The notes: a model not told the origin generated them from the sequence alone. A DNA stretch of 23,221 nt from Myxococcota bacterium (GCA_022710245.1 JAKLHH010000010.1:1-23221); one strand, 5' to 3'; shown: positions 1 to 7,590, counted from the stretch's first letter. A program made the numbers and translations.

Positions 1-747
1 CACCGGGTGAAGACCGGCGAGACCCTGGAGCAGCTGGCGCGCCGCGCCGGCTTGACCGCGGAGGACCTCGCCACCTTCAACTGGGGCACGCGCGACCCGC
101 ACGAGATCCGCCGCCACCTCTGCAACGACGTGGGCGCCACGCGGCTCTCCGCCGACGGAGCGCACTTCGTCTTCGACGCGACCGACGAGCCGGGGCTGCT
201 CCACGTCCCCTGGCGCTGGGAGGCGAGCGGCCTGGCGACAGAGACCACCCACACCGTCCGCGTGAGGCGCATCGCGCGCCCGTCGCTGACCGGCCACGTC
301 TGGGTCCGCCTGCGGAGCTGCCACGACTACCCGCTGAAGCGCCTCCGCTGCACGCTGCGGGGCGCCGGGCGCGAGTGGCCAGGCCGCGTGACCAGCGACG
401 AGGGCGAGCTCCGCTGGGATGAGCTCCCCCTCGACGAGGACTACCTCGTCACCCTGGAGCTCGGCGAGCGCCGGCTCGAGCTCTGGGCCCCCTGGATGCG
501 CGAGCCCTTCGCGGCGCACGACGAGCGCGTGGTCGACGCGGCGGCGCTCCTCGGCTCCCCGCAGGATGGGTTCGGGATCCAGGTGCGGCTCCTCGGGCTC
601 GGCTACGAGCCGGGCGCGCTGGACGGCGTCGTCGGGCCGAGGACGCGAGCGGCGCTGGACCAGTTCCTCGAGCACCAGGGCGTACGTCGCGAGGAGAGGG
701 TCGGTCCGGGCTGCCTCTTCATCCTCGCCGATCTCTTCGGCGCGTAG
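1..747 (+). CDS. LysM and peptidoglycan-binding-domain protein, 5' end outside window
   Basis: The reading frame is open from base 1 (H-R-V-K-T-G-E-T-L). This is the typical start of a LysM repeat, so the GTG at 7 is probably an internal Val codon and the real start lies upstream. The LysM-like segment covers the first 45 or so residues. A beta-rich middle part follows, and the C-terminus (about residues 190-228, with LGYEPGALDGVVGPRTRAAL) matches the peptidoglycan-binding PG_binding_1 fold with its G-x-x-D-G-x-x-G-x-x-T core. The protein is therefore expected to bind peptidoglycan, with no catalytic domain visible. It ends 11 bases before the next gene, so the two are probably co-transcribed and may act together on the cell wall. 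Similar small LysM/PG-binding proteins are often encoded near contractile secretion systems, but no secretion gene is visible here. Confidence 0.8.
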   Translation, partial: HRVKTGETLEQLARRAGLTAEDLATFNWGTRDPHEIRRHLCNDVGATRLSADGAHFVFDATDEPGLLHVPWRWEASGLATETTHTVRVRRIARPSLTGHVWVRLRSCHDYPLKRLRCTLRGAGREWPGRVTSDEGELRWDELPLDEDYLVTLELGERRLELWAPWMREPFAAHDERVVDAAALLGSPQDGFGIQVRLLGLGYEPGALDGVVGPRTRAALDQFLEHQGVRREERVGPGCLFILADLFGA

Positions 748-758
748 AGGGGGACGAG

Positions 759-2291
759 ATGGACAAGCTGAGCTTCACCATGGTGCCGCGTCGCAAGGAC
801 CCGGCCACGGGAGCGTTCGTCGAGAACAGCGGCCCGCTCTGGGCGGGCGCCGAGGGGCGGCTCGGACTCCGCGTCGAGCGCGTCGAGAACCTCTACGAGC
901 TCGTCAAGGCGCCGTGCCAGCTCGTGCTCTACGAGGTCGACGGGAAGGGGCAGCGCTGGAGCGGCAAGACCGAGCTCGCCCGCTTCGACGTGCAGATCCG
1001 TCGCGAGGGGACGAAGTTCTACTTCGCGGTCCATGGCCGCAAGGACACGCCAACCTACCGTAACGACCTCCCCGCGCCAGCTTCCACCTGGGAGCACTGG
1101 TACCAGGAGGCGTGGAAGGCACCGCCCGTCAAGACGAAGAAGGAGACCGAGCAGGAGACCAAGCAGGAGAAGAAGGGACGCGTCTTTCATGGCCCCTGGA
1201 CGCACCGCTCGCTCGCGCTCGCCGGGGCGTGGAGACCCGACTGGCAGCCGGCGCACCTCGTCGTCGACTTCAACACCGGCGGCAACCGCTTCGAGCGAGA
1301 GTCGTGCGTCGTCATCCCCGCGGGCTGCCGGCAGGAGGGGGTCCGCCGCCGAGGTCCGGGCGGCGTGGCGACCGACTACTTCTTCAGCGTCGGCTTCGAG
1401 GTGCGCGTGGGCGACGAGCTGAAGTACCGTTCGCTCGCTCTGCCCGTCGACTGCCACAATCTCCTCGCGCACAACCTCGGCGCCGCCGCTCGCGGCATGG
1501 CGCTGGTACACCGGCAGGTGATCAGCTCGCCGGCGCTGACGCCCCCGACGCTCTCCTTCCCGCACAGGACCGGCACTCACTTCGGCAGCAAGTGGCTGGA
1601 GACCACCTATCAGGGCGCTCAGCAGGCGAAGTTCGCCTACGAGCACGCGCGAGAGAAGCAGCTCCAGTTCACGAGCTGCATGCAGTACCTCCTCGACGTC
1701 GGCGAGCTCGGCTTCGCGAAGACGTTCGGCGCGCCGGCGCCAAAGGCGGGCGCGCGCCCGAGCAGCCCCATCTGGAGAGCGCTGCGGCACGGACTGCCGA
1801 GCGCGGGCGCCGAGTTCACCGAGATCGCGCGGCAGCTCGTGAAGGGCGGGTGGATCAGCGTCTACTTCAACCCGGACGTGGTGCGCCCGAGATGGGCGCG
1901 TGATGCCTCCGGATGGCGCCACCACCTGCAGAAGGCCCGCCTCGCGCTCCGCGAGCCGGGGACCTACGACGGGATCCCGGTGCATGATCGGCTGGTGGAC
2001 TACAAGACCTCTCCGGCTCGGTCTCTCTCAGCGACCGCGGCGGCTCGAATCGCGCCGCAGCTCGCCTTGATCAAGGCCTGCGAGTTCGGCTTCGTCCTGA
2101 CCTCCGGGGTCGATCGCGGTCGCCCGGTGGGACACTGCGCCATCCTCGTCCGCGGCAAGATCCATGAGGTGCACTGGAGGAGCGGTCCGGACGACTCGTT
2201 CCTCTTCGACGACCGCATGGACTTCAAAGACTGGGAGTGGAGCAGCGGACTTCTGGTGGTCCCCCGTGGCCAGTGGAAGGTGTCCAGATGA
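759..2291 (+). CDS. 510-aa protein with putative papain-like/NlpC-like amidase region
   Basis: The ATG at 759 follows a GGGGGACGAG stretch that can serve as ribosome binding site. I do not recognise a named family with certainty. Residues 1-110 look like a beta-rich domain, 120-140 is a charged Lys/Glu linker, and 145-250 is a second beta-rich segment containing V-D-C-H-N-L-L (Cys232). The C-terminal part (about 300-510) has the order FTSCMQYLLDVG (Cys307), QLVKGGWISVYFNPD, GIPVHDRLVDYK, GHCAILVRGKIHEVHW (His459, Glu470) and WEWSSGLLVVP. A Cys at a helix start, then G-H before a beta strand, then E-V-H-W is the pattern of papain-like and NlpC/P60-type hydrolases. A Cys307/His459 pair is therefore a plausible active site. 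No signal peptide is seen. Its stop overlaps the next start (ATGA), which ties it to the downstream array. Cell-wall amidase function is inferred, not shown. Confidence 0.75.
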   Translation: MDKLSFTMVPRRKDPATGAFVENSGPLWAGAEGRLGLRVERVENLYELVKAPCQLVLYEVDGKGQRWSGKTELARFDVQIRREGTKFYFAVHGRKDTPTYRNDLPAPASTWEHWYQEAWKAPPVKTKKETEQETKQEKKGRVFHGPWTHRSLALAGAWRPDWQPAHLVVDFNTGGNRFERESCVVIPAGCRQEGVRRRGPGGVATDYFFSVGFEVRVGDELKYRSLALPVDCHNLLAHNLGAAARGMALVHRQVISSPALTPPTLSFPHRTGTHFGSKWLETTYQGAQQAKFAYEHAREKQLQFTSCMQYLLDVGELGFAKTFGAPAPKAGARPSSPIWRALRHGLPSAGAEFTEIARQLVKGGWISVYFNPDVVRPRWARDASGWRHHLQKARLALREPGTYDGIPVHDRLVDYKTSPARSLSATAAARIAPQLALIKACEFGFVLTSGVDRGRPVGHCAILVRGKIHEVHWRSGPDDSFLFDDRMDFKDWEWSSGLLVVPRGQWKVSR

Positions 2292-3556
2292 TGCGAGGAC
2301 GGTTCGCCCGATGGATACTCTTGATCGACGTGGTGCTGCTCGCCGTCCCGGCCGAGGCCGCGCCGACGACGACACGCGTCGCTGTGCTCAGCGTGCAGGT
2401 CAAGGAGCTTCGACTCGAGGCCACAACCCGCGGCGCGCTCGACTCGGAGCTGGCATCGCGCCTTACCGCTACTGGCCGCTTCGAGTGCATCCCGGCCGAG
2501 CGGCTGCAGCAAGCGCTGGCGGATGCGGGCCCCTGTCGCAAGCTGGCCTGCCAGCAGCGGGTCGCGACCAGCGTCAGCGCTGGAGCGTTCCTCGTCAGTG
2601 AGCTCGCGCGCTCTGGCAGGCGCTGCGTTCTCAGCGTCACGCTCCACAACGCAGCGACGGGCGCGGCCACCCGCGCCGGCAGCAGTCGCGGGCGCTGTGA
2701 CGGAGAGGGCCATCGCGCGATGGCGAACGAGGTCGTCGCGAAGCTCGCCGGGACCTGGAACCGCAACGATCTGTCGCCGATGGCGCTCGTGCCCGCCGGC
2801 TGGTTCATCCGAGGGGGCAAGGGCCCGCGGTACTGCGACTGGGGCGTTCACGAGGACAGCGCTCCCGCGCAGCGCATCTACCTCGACTCCTTCTACATGG
2901 ACCTGCACGAGGTCACCGTCGCGCAATACCGTCGCTGCGTCGACACGGGGGCCTGTGCGGCACCGATCAGCGGGCAGGCTTGCGGGCCGTCAGACTTCTG
3001 CAACTGGGGGGTCAAGGGACGCGACAGGCACCCGATCAACGGCGTCACCTGGCCTCAGGCTCACGCCTACTGCACCTGGGCCGGCAAGCGGTTGCCGACG
3101 GAGTCCGAGTGGGAGAAAGCAGCGCGGGGCACCGACGGACGGCTGTATCCCTGGGGGAACAAACAGCCCTCCTGCGAGCGCGTCGTCATGATGGTGAAAG
3201 AGCACAACCATCACCGCCCGGGCGAAAACTGGACAGATCGAGGCTGGGGATGCGATCGGCGCAGGTCCTGGCCGGTGGGCAGCAAGACCGCCGGCAACAG
3301 CCCCTACGGCCTGCAAGACATGGTCGGGAACGTGCAGGAGTGGGTCGCCGACTGGTACTCGGATCGCTACCAGGGTTCCCGCTGGAACCCGAGAGGCCCG
3401 CTGCGCGGAACCGACCGCGCGCTGCGGGGGGGCTCTTTCACCGACGGTGAGCGAGGCTGCCCGAGCGGCGACTGGCTCTCGCCGAAGTTCCGGTTCTCCG
3501 AGCGCCCCGGTTACACCGACTACAGAATTGGCTTCCGCTGCGCGATGACGCCATGA
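2288..3556 (+). CDS. Exported FGE/SUMF1-like protein, tandem copy 1
   Basis: The start is the ATG at 2288 (a second ATG follows at 2291), which overlaps the preceding TGA. The open frame further upstream lies inside the previous gene. The 422-aa product has an N-terminal signal peptide ending near P-A-E-A (residue 24). A domain at about 25-150 resembles the TolB/FlgO/CsgG-like fold found in Myxococcota lipoproteins (ELASRLTATGRFECIPAERL, then a Gly-Ala-x-x-L-V segment). An FGE-sulfatase domain spans about 155-422, with AYCTWAGKRLPTESEWEKAA, YPWGN, MVGNVQEWVADWY, RGGSF and GFRCAMTP. In true FGE two Cys near the C-terminus bind copper. Here the first is Asp (RGGSFTDGERGC) and only the second remains, so classical formylglycine formation is unlikely. 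Many further Cys suggest disulfides in the periplasm. P. aeruginosa TagR is a known periplasmic FGE-like regulator of type VI secretion. Confidence 0.85.
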   Translation: MMRGRFARWILLIDVVLLAVPAEAAPTTTRVAVLSVQVKELRLEATTRGALDSELASRLTATGRFECIPAERLQQALADAGPCRKLACQQRVATSVSAGAFLVSELARSGRRCVLSVTLHNAATGAATRAGSSRGRCDGEGHRAMANEVVAKLAGTWNRNDLSPMALVPAGWFIRGGKGPRYCDWGVHEDSAPAQRIYLDSFYMDLHEVTVAQYRRCVDTGACAAPISGQACGPSDFCNWGVKGRDRHPINGVTWPQAHAYCTWAGKRLPTESEWEKAARGTDGRLYPWGNKQPSCERVVMMVKEHNHHRPGENWTDRGWGCDRRRSWPVGSKTAGNSPYGLQDMVGNVQEWVADWYSDRYQGSRWNPRGPLRGTDRALRGGSFTDGERGCPSGDWLSPKFRFSERPGYTDYRIGFRCAMTP

Positions 3557-4815
3557 AGCGTTCGCTCCTCGTGCTCCTGACTGGGACCTGTTTGCTTCGC
3601 GTGCGGCCCGTCGATGCCGCGCCCACGAAGACACTCGTCGCTGTCCTCAGCGTCCAGGTCAAGGACCTTAGACTCGCGGCCCCCACTCGCGGCGCACTCT
3701 ACGCCGAGCTAGCGTCACGCCTCATTGCAACTGACCGCTTCGACTGCGTCCCGGCCGAACGACTGGAGCGGGCGCTGGCGGATGCTGGTCCCTGTCGCAA
3801 GCAGGTTTGCCAGCAGCACGTCGCGACCCGCCTCGGCGCCGGAGCGCTCCTGGTCACCAAGCTCACGCGGGCTGGCAGGGGCTGCGTTCTCAGCGCGGTC
3901 CTCCACGACGCAGCGACAGGCGTGGCCACCCGCGTCGCTACCAGTCGCGGGCGCTGTGACGAGCAAGGCCATCGGGCGATGGCGAGCGAGGTGGTCGCGA
4001 AGCTCGCCGGGACCTGGAACCGCAACGACCTCTCCCCGATGGTGCTCGTGCCCGCCGGCTGGTTCATCCGAGGAGGCAAGGGCCCGCGGTACTGCGACTG
4101 GGGCGTTCCCGAAGACAGCGCAGCTGCACAGCGCGTCTACCTCGATGCGTTCTACTTGGACCTCCACGAGGTGACCGTCGCGCAATACCGTCACTGCGTC
4201 GCCGCCGGCAGCTGCACAGCCCCGCTCAGCGGGCGCACCTGCGGGCCTCCGGGCTTCTGTAACTGGGAGGTGAAGGGGCGCGACACGCACCCGGTCAATG
4301 GCGTCAACTGGCAACAGGCCCGTGCCTACTGTGCCTGGGCAGGCAGGCGGTTGCCGACCGAGTCGGAATGGGAGAAGGGTGCGCGGGGCACCGACGGACG
4401 ACTCTATCCCTGGGGGAACGAGCAGCCAACCTGCGAACGCGTCGTCATGATGGTGGAGAAGCACAACCGGCTCCGTCCTGGAGAGGTCTGGACCGACCGA
4501 GGCATGGGTTGCGATCGGAAGACGACCTGGCCAGTGGGCAGCAAGCCTGCCGGCAAGAGCCCCTACGGCCTGCAAGACATGGTCGGAAACGTGCTGGAGT
4601 GGGTCGCCGACTGGCACTCCGACCGCTACCAAGGGCCTCGCCGGAACCCTAGGGGTCCGCGTCGCGGGACCGAGCGAGGTATGCGTGGAGGCTCGTTCAC
4701 CGTTGGTGATCGAGGGTGCCCGAGCGGTGATCCACTGTCACCCAGGCTCCGCTTCTCGAGCCCTCCTGATCAAGCGGGTGCTGCGCTTGGCTTCCGCTGC
4801 GCGATGACGCCATGA
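3553..4815 (+). CDS. Exported FGE/SUMF1-like protein, tandem copy 2
   Basis: The start ATG (3553) overlaps the stop of copy 1 as ATGA. The 420-aa product begins MKRSLLVLLTGTCLL, a signal peptide with cleavage likely after V-D-A. It has the same layout as copy 1: a TolB/FlgO-like domain, then an FGE-like domain with AYCAWAGRRLPTESEWEKGA, YPWGNEQP and MVGNVLEWVADW. It is clearly the most diverged full-length copy. It has VEKHNRLRPGEVWTDRG where copies 1 and 3 have a K-E-H-N-H/D-H-R-P-G-E-N-W version, and its last 60 residues differ most (SPRLRFSSPPDQAGAALGFR). The FGE Cys pair is again incomplete: GGSFTVGDRGC has Val at the first position. The extreme C-terminus (GFRCAMTP) is identical to the other copies. 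No separate ribosome binding site is evident, which fits translational coupling. Confidence 0.85.
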   Translation: MKRSLLVLLTGTCLLRVRPVDAAPTKTLVAVLSVQVKDLRLAAPTRGALYAELASRLIATDRFDCVPAERLERALADAGPCRKQVCQQHVATRLGAGALLVTKLTRAGRGCVLSAVLHDAATGVATRVATSRGRCDEQGHRAMASEVVAKLAGTWNRNDLSPMVLVPAGWFIRGGKGPRYCDWGVPEDSAAAQRVYLDAFYLDLHEVTVAQYRHCVAAGSCTAPLSGRTCGPPGFCNWEVKGRDTHPVNGVNWQQARAYCAWAGRRLPTESEWEKGARGTDGRLYPWGNEQPTCERVVMMVEKHNRLRPGEVWTDRGMGCDRKTTWPVGSKPAGKSPYGLQDMVGNVLEWVADWHSDRYQGPRRNPRGPRRGTERGMRGGSFTVGDRGCPSGDPLSPRLRFSSPPDQAGAALGFRCAMTP

Positions 4816-6083
4816 CCTTGTCGCGCGCTCTGCTCGTGCTGCTCCTCACAGCGGCCCGCTGGCCTGGGCTTGGCCTTGCCAAGGCTGCGCCCCAGAAGAC
4901 CCTCGCCGCCGTGCTCAGCGTCCAGGTCAATGACCCTGGACTCGCGGCCACAACCCGCGGCGCGCTCGCTGCAGAGCTGGCCTCACGCCTGACCGCGACG
5001 GGCCGCTTCGAGTGCATCCCGGCCGAACGGCTGCAGCAAGCTCTGGCGGATGCGGGCCCCTGTCGCAAGCTGGCCTGCCGGCAGCGGATCGCATCCTGCC
5101 TCGGCGCCGGAGCGTTCCTGGTCAGTGAGCTCGCGCGCTCTGGCAGGCGCTGCGTCCTCAGCGTCACGCTCCACGATGCAGCGACAGCTGTGGCCACCCG
5201 CGCTGGCACCAGTCGCGGGCGCTGTGACGGAGAGGGCCATCGCGCGATGGCGAACGAGGTCGTCGCGAAGCTCGCCGGGACCTGGAACCGCAACGACCTC
5301 TCGCCGATGGCGCTCGTGCCCGCCGGCTGGTTCATCCGGGGAGGCAAGGGCCCGCGGTACTGCGACTGGGGCGTTCACGAGGACAGCGCACCCGCGCAGC
5401 GCATCTACCTCGACTCCTTCTACATGGACCTGCACGAGGTCACCGTCGCGCAATATCGTCGCTGCGTCGACACGGGGGCCTGTGCGGCACCGATCAGCGG
5501 GCAGGCTTGCGGGCCGTCAGACTTCTGCAACTGGGGGGTCAAGGGACGCGATAGACACCCGGTCAACGGTGTCACCTGGCTCCAGGCTCGCGCCTACTGC
5601 ACCTGGGCCGGCAAGCGGTTGCCGACGGAGTCCGAGTGGGAGAAAGCAGCGCGGGGCACCGACGGACGGCTCTATCCCTGGGGGAACGAGCAGCCCTCCT
5701 GCGAGCGCGTCGTCATGATGGTGAAAGAGCACAACGACCACCGCCCGGGCGAAAACTGGACTGACCGAGGCTGGGGATGCGATCGGCGCAGGTCCTGGCC
5801 CGTGGGCAGCAAGACCGCCGGCAACAGCCCCTACGCCCTGCAAGACATGGTCGGGAACGTGCGAGAGTGGGTTGCCGACTGGTACTCGGATCGCTACCAG
5901 GGCTCGCGCTGGAACCCGAGAGGCCCGCTGCGCGGAACCGACCGCGCGCTGCGGGGTGGCTCTTTCACCGACGGTGAGCGAGGCTGCCCGAGCGGTGACT
6001 GGCTCTCGCCGAAGTTCCGGTTTGCCCGGCGCCCCGGCTACACCGACTACAGAATTGGCTTCCGCTGCGCGATGACGCCATGA
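4812..6083 (+). CDS. Exported FGE/SUMF1-like protein, tandem copy 3
   Basis: The ATG at 4812 overlaps the stop of copy 2. The 423-aa product has its own signal peptide (MTLSRALLVLLLTAARWPGL, cleavage probably near A-K-A), then the TolB/FlgO-like and FGE-like domains. From about residue 125 onward it is almost identical to copy 1. By eye the FGE domains differ at only about nine residues, for example P-Q-A-H versus L-Q-A-R and N-K-Q-P versus N-E-Q-P, and the DNA has long identical runs. The signal peptides by contrast are unrelated. That contrast points to recent duplication or gene conversion of the body rather than slow divergence. The first FGE copper-binding Cys is replaced by Asp (GGSFTDGERGC), as in copy 1. 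Its role is presumably the same as that of its neighbours, whatever that is. Confidence 0.85.
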   Translation: MTLSRALLVLLLTAARWPGLGLAKAAPQKTLAAVLSVQVNDPGLAATTRGALAAELASRLTATGRFECIPAERLQQALADAGPCRKLACRQRIASCLGAGAFLVSELARSGRRCVLSVTLHDAATAVATRAGTSRGRCDGEGHRAMANEVVAKLAGTWNRNDLSPMALVPAGWFIRGGKGPRYCDWGVHEDSAPAQRIYLDSFYMDLHEVTVAQYRRCVDTGACAAPISGQACGPSDFCNWGVKGRDRHPVNGVTWLQARAYCTWAGKRLPTESEWEKAARGTDGRLYPWGNEQPSCERVVMMVKEHNDHRPGENWTDRGWGCDRRRSWPVGSKTAGNSPYALQDMVGNVREWVADWYSDRYQGSRWNPRGPLRGTDRALRGGSFTDGERGCPSGDWLSPKFRFARRPGYTDYRIGFRCAMTP

Positions 6084-6760
6084 AGCGTTCGCTCCTCGTG
6101 CTCCTGGCTGGGGAGGTGACCGTCGCGCAGTACCGCCGCTGCGTCGACGCGGGCACGTGCACAGCGCCGCTCAGCGGCCGCGCGTGCGGGCCGCCGGGTT
6201 TCTGCAACTGGGCAGTCAAAGGAGGCGACAGGCACCCGATCAACGGCGTCACCTGGCATCAGGCTCGCGCCTACTGCGTCTGGGCAGGCAAGCGGCTGCC
6301 GACGGAGTCCGAGTGGGAGAACGGAGCGCGGGGCACCGACGGACGGTTCTATCCCTGGGGGAACGAGCAGCCAACCTGCGAGCGCGTCGTGATGATGGTG
6401 GAGAAGCACAACCGGCTCCGCCCCGGCGAGGTCTGGACCGACCGCGGCTTCGGATGCGATCGGCGCAGGTCCTGGCCCGTGGGCAGCAAGCCCGCCGGCA
6501 ACAGCCTCCCTGGCCGGCAAGACATGGTCGGAAACGTACGAGAGTGGGTCGCCGACTGGTACTCGGATCGCTACCAGGGCGAGCGTTGGAATCCAAGAGG
6601 CCCGCTGCGCGGAACCGACCGCGCGCTGCGGGGAGGCTCGTTCACGGACGGTGAGCGAGGGTGCCCGAGTGGCGACTGGCTCTCGCCGAGGTTTCGGTTC
6701 TCGAGGCCTCCCAATCACGTCGATGTCAGGGTGGGCTTCCGCTGCGCGATGACGCCATGA
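6080..6760 (+). CDS. Truncated FGE/SUMF1-like protein, tandem copy 4 (in-frame deletion)
   Basis: It starts at ATGA overlapping copy 3. The 226-aa product reads MKRSLLVLLAG and then jumps directly to EVTVAQYRRCVDAGTC. The first eleven residues match the signal peptide of copy 2, and the rest matches the FGE domain from about residue 200 of the full-length copies. About 190 residues (the signal-peptide end, the whole TolB/FlgO-like domain and the first FGE strands) are missing, yet the frame is kept. Without a cleavage site or full hydrophobic core, export is doubtful. The sequence is a mosaic: VEKHNRLRPGEVWTDRG is copy-2-like, while RRRSWPVGSK and the GGSFTDGERGCPSGDWLSP end are copy-1/3-like. 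It may be a decaying copy or a deliberately short cytoplasmic form. The coding frame is intact, so I annotate it as CDS. Confidence 0.7.
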   Translation: MKRSLLVLLAGEVTVAQYRRCVDAGTCTAPLSGRACGPPGFCNWAVKGGDRHPINGVTWHQARAYCVWAGKRLPTESEWENGARGTDGRFYPWGNEQPTCERVVMMVEKHNRLRPGEVWTDRGFGCDRRRSWPVGSKPAGNSLPGRQDMVGNVREWVADWYSDRYQGERWNPRGPLRGTDRALRGGSFTDGERGCPSGDWLSPRFRFSRPPNHVDVRVGFRCAMTP

Positions 6761-6810
6761 AGCGTTCGCTCCTCGACCTCGGCGAAGATGATCCCGAGAA
6801 CCTGCAGTAG
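6757..6810 (+). pseudogene. Remnant of a fifth FGE-array start (17 codons)
   Basis: After copy 4 the same ATGA overlap occurs, followed by MKRSLL, identical to the starts of copies 2 and 4. The frame then departs (DLGEDDPENLQ) and stops with TAG at 6808-6810. The most direct reading is that a further array member once began here and was lost by deletion, leaving its first about 19 bases. It could still be translated by coupling into a 17-aa peptide, but nothing suggests a function. Confidence 0.6.
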
Positions 6811-6983
6811 CCCGCGAGCACGCGGCCGCGCACGCGATCGCTCCCGGTGGTCGCCCCTGTCGCAGCTGGCTGCAGGGCACGCCATCAGGCGAATGCTCCT
6901 GCGGCGCGTGGCGAGCGCCAACACCTCGACGGACAACAACGAAGTCGGTCACGGCCTTGGCTCGGCCGATGCAGAGCACCGCC

Positions 6984-6990
6984 GAGGAGG
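6984..6990 (+). promoter_or_regulatory. Strong Shine-Dalgarno GAGGAGG
   Basis: GAGGAGG lies 7 bases before the ATG at 6998 and decides that start against the longer open frame. The context CGCCGAGGAGG followed by a C-run and ATG is almost the same as at 16108-16128, upstream of another secreted protein. Confidence 0.7.
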
Positions 6991-6997
6991 TCCCCCC

Positions 6998-7507
6998 ATG
7001 AAGCTTGCCATCACCGTCGCCTTGCTCGCTCTCGTCTCTGTCTCCGCCCACGCGCAGCCGCCCACACCGCCCAAGCAGCCACCGGCGCGCTGGTCCGGTC
7101 TCTCGTTCCTGCAGCCCTTGCTGCGCCTGTCCGGCTGGCGAGCCCAGACCGCCCGGCCGCCGAAGGCCGAGCCGCCGAAGGCCCAGCAGGCGCGGCCGCC
7201 CGCTGCTCCTGCCGGCAGACTCCACCGCGTCGAGGTGTCGGTGCCCCGCGACGAGTCCATCTCGGCGCGCACCGATCACGTCACCGTGATGAAGCGGCTC
7301 CGGACCGTCCTGAAGGCCGCCGTCCGTACGCAGGGGACCAACGGGGCGATCAAGGTGGTCGTCCACTCGGGCAACGCGCTGCCGCAGACCTTTGACCTCC
7401 GCAGCTACGACGGCGACCTCGGCCGCCTGCTGCAGGCGATCCAGGACTCGGGCATCGTCGTCGAGAGCGCTACCGTCGAGCACCCGCGCCCCAGCGGCGC
7501 CCGTTAG
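6998..7507 (+). CDS. Small secreted protein of unknown function
   Basis: The open frame extends upstream, but the ATG at 6998 is chosen because GAGGAGG (6984-6990) sits 7 bases before it and the product then begins with a clear signal peptide (MKLAITVALLALVSVSAHAQ, cleavage after A-H-A). The mature part of the 169-aa protein starts with a Pro/Ala/Lys-rich stretch (to about residue 70). A compact 95-residue C-terminal segment follows, with alternating beta-strand-like and helical segments (HRVEVSVPRDESI, IKVVVHSGNALP, LLQAIQDSGIVVESATVEHP). It has no Cys and no recognised motif. It is separated by 187 bases from the FGE array, so it is probably its own transcription unit. Confidence 0.75.
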   Translation: MKLAITVALLALVSVSAHAQPPTPPKQPPARWSGLSFLQPLLRLSGWRAQTARPPKAEPPKAQQARPPAAPAGRLHRVEVSVPRDESISARTDHVTVMKRLRTVLKAAVRTQGTNGAIKVVVHSGNALPQTFDLRSYDGDLGRLLQAIQDSGIVVESATVEHPRPSGAR

Positions 7508-7531
7508 CGGGGAGGGTCCCGGGCCTCGCGG

Positions 7532-7560
7532 TTGACACCCCGCGGTGCGGCAGACACACT
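7532..7560 (+). promoter_or_regulatory. Possible sigma-70-type promoter
   Basis: A perfect TTGACA (7532-7537) is followed after 17 bases by CACACT (7555-7560), which matches three of six positions of the -10 consensus. Transcription from it would start around 7567. This supports the ATG at 7591 rather than the GTG at 7564 as start of the next gene. The -10 match is weak, so this is a candidate only. Confidence 0.4.
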
Positions 7561-7590
7561 CCTGTGTTCGTCCAGGAGCTTGTCAGAGCC

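Larger units (their letters stand above)
2288..6780 (+). repeat. Tandem array of four paralogous genes with conserved ATGA junctions
   Basis: The unit is about 1.26 kb. Every junction has the end of GFRCAMTP, with GATGACGCCATGA carrying the stop/start overlap. After copies 1, 3 and 4 the junction continues into an identical AAGCGTTCGCTCCTC. After copy 2 it continues into a different start. This alternation suggests that a two-gene block was duplicated, followed by deletion inside copy 4 and loss of a fifth copy. Copies 1 and 3 are nearly identical across the second two thirds of the gene. Long identical direct repeats like these make the locus prone to unequal recombination. Confidence 0.85.

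Noticed and set aside
603..1985. Long minus-strand open frame opposite the LysM and amidase-like genes
   Set aside because: Its composition is shadow-like, with no motif or ribosome binding site. The + strand genes have recognisable domains and an operon layout.
1..6810. Calling the left region a type VI secretion locus
   Set aside because: No VgrG, Hcp, PAAR, sheath or baseplate gene is visible. The link rests only on family associations, so it is kept as a hypothesis.
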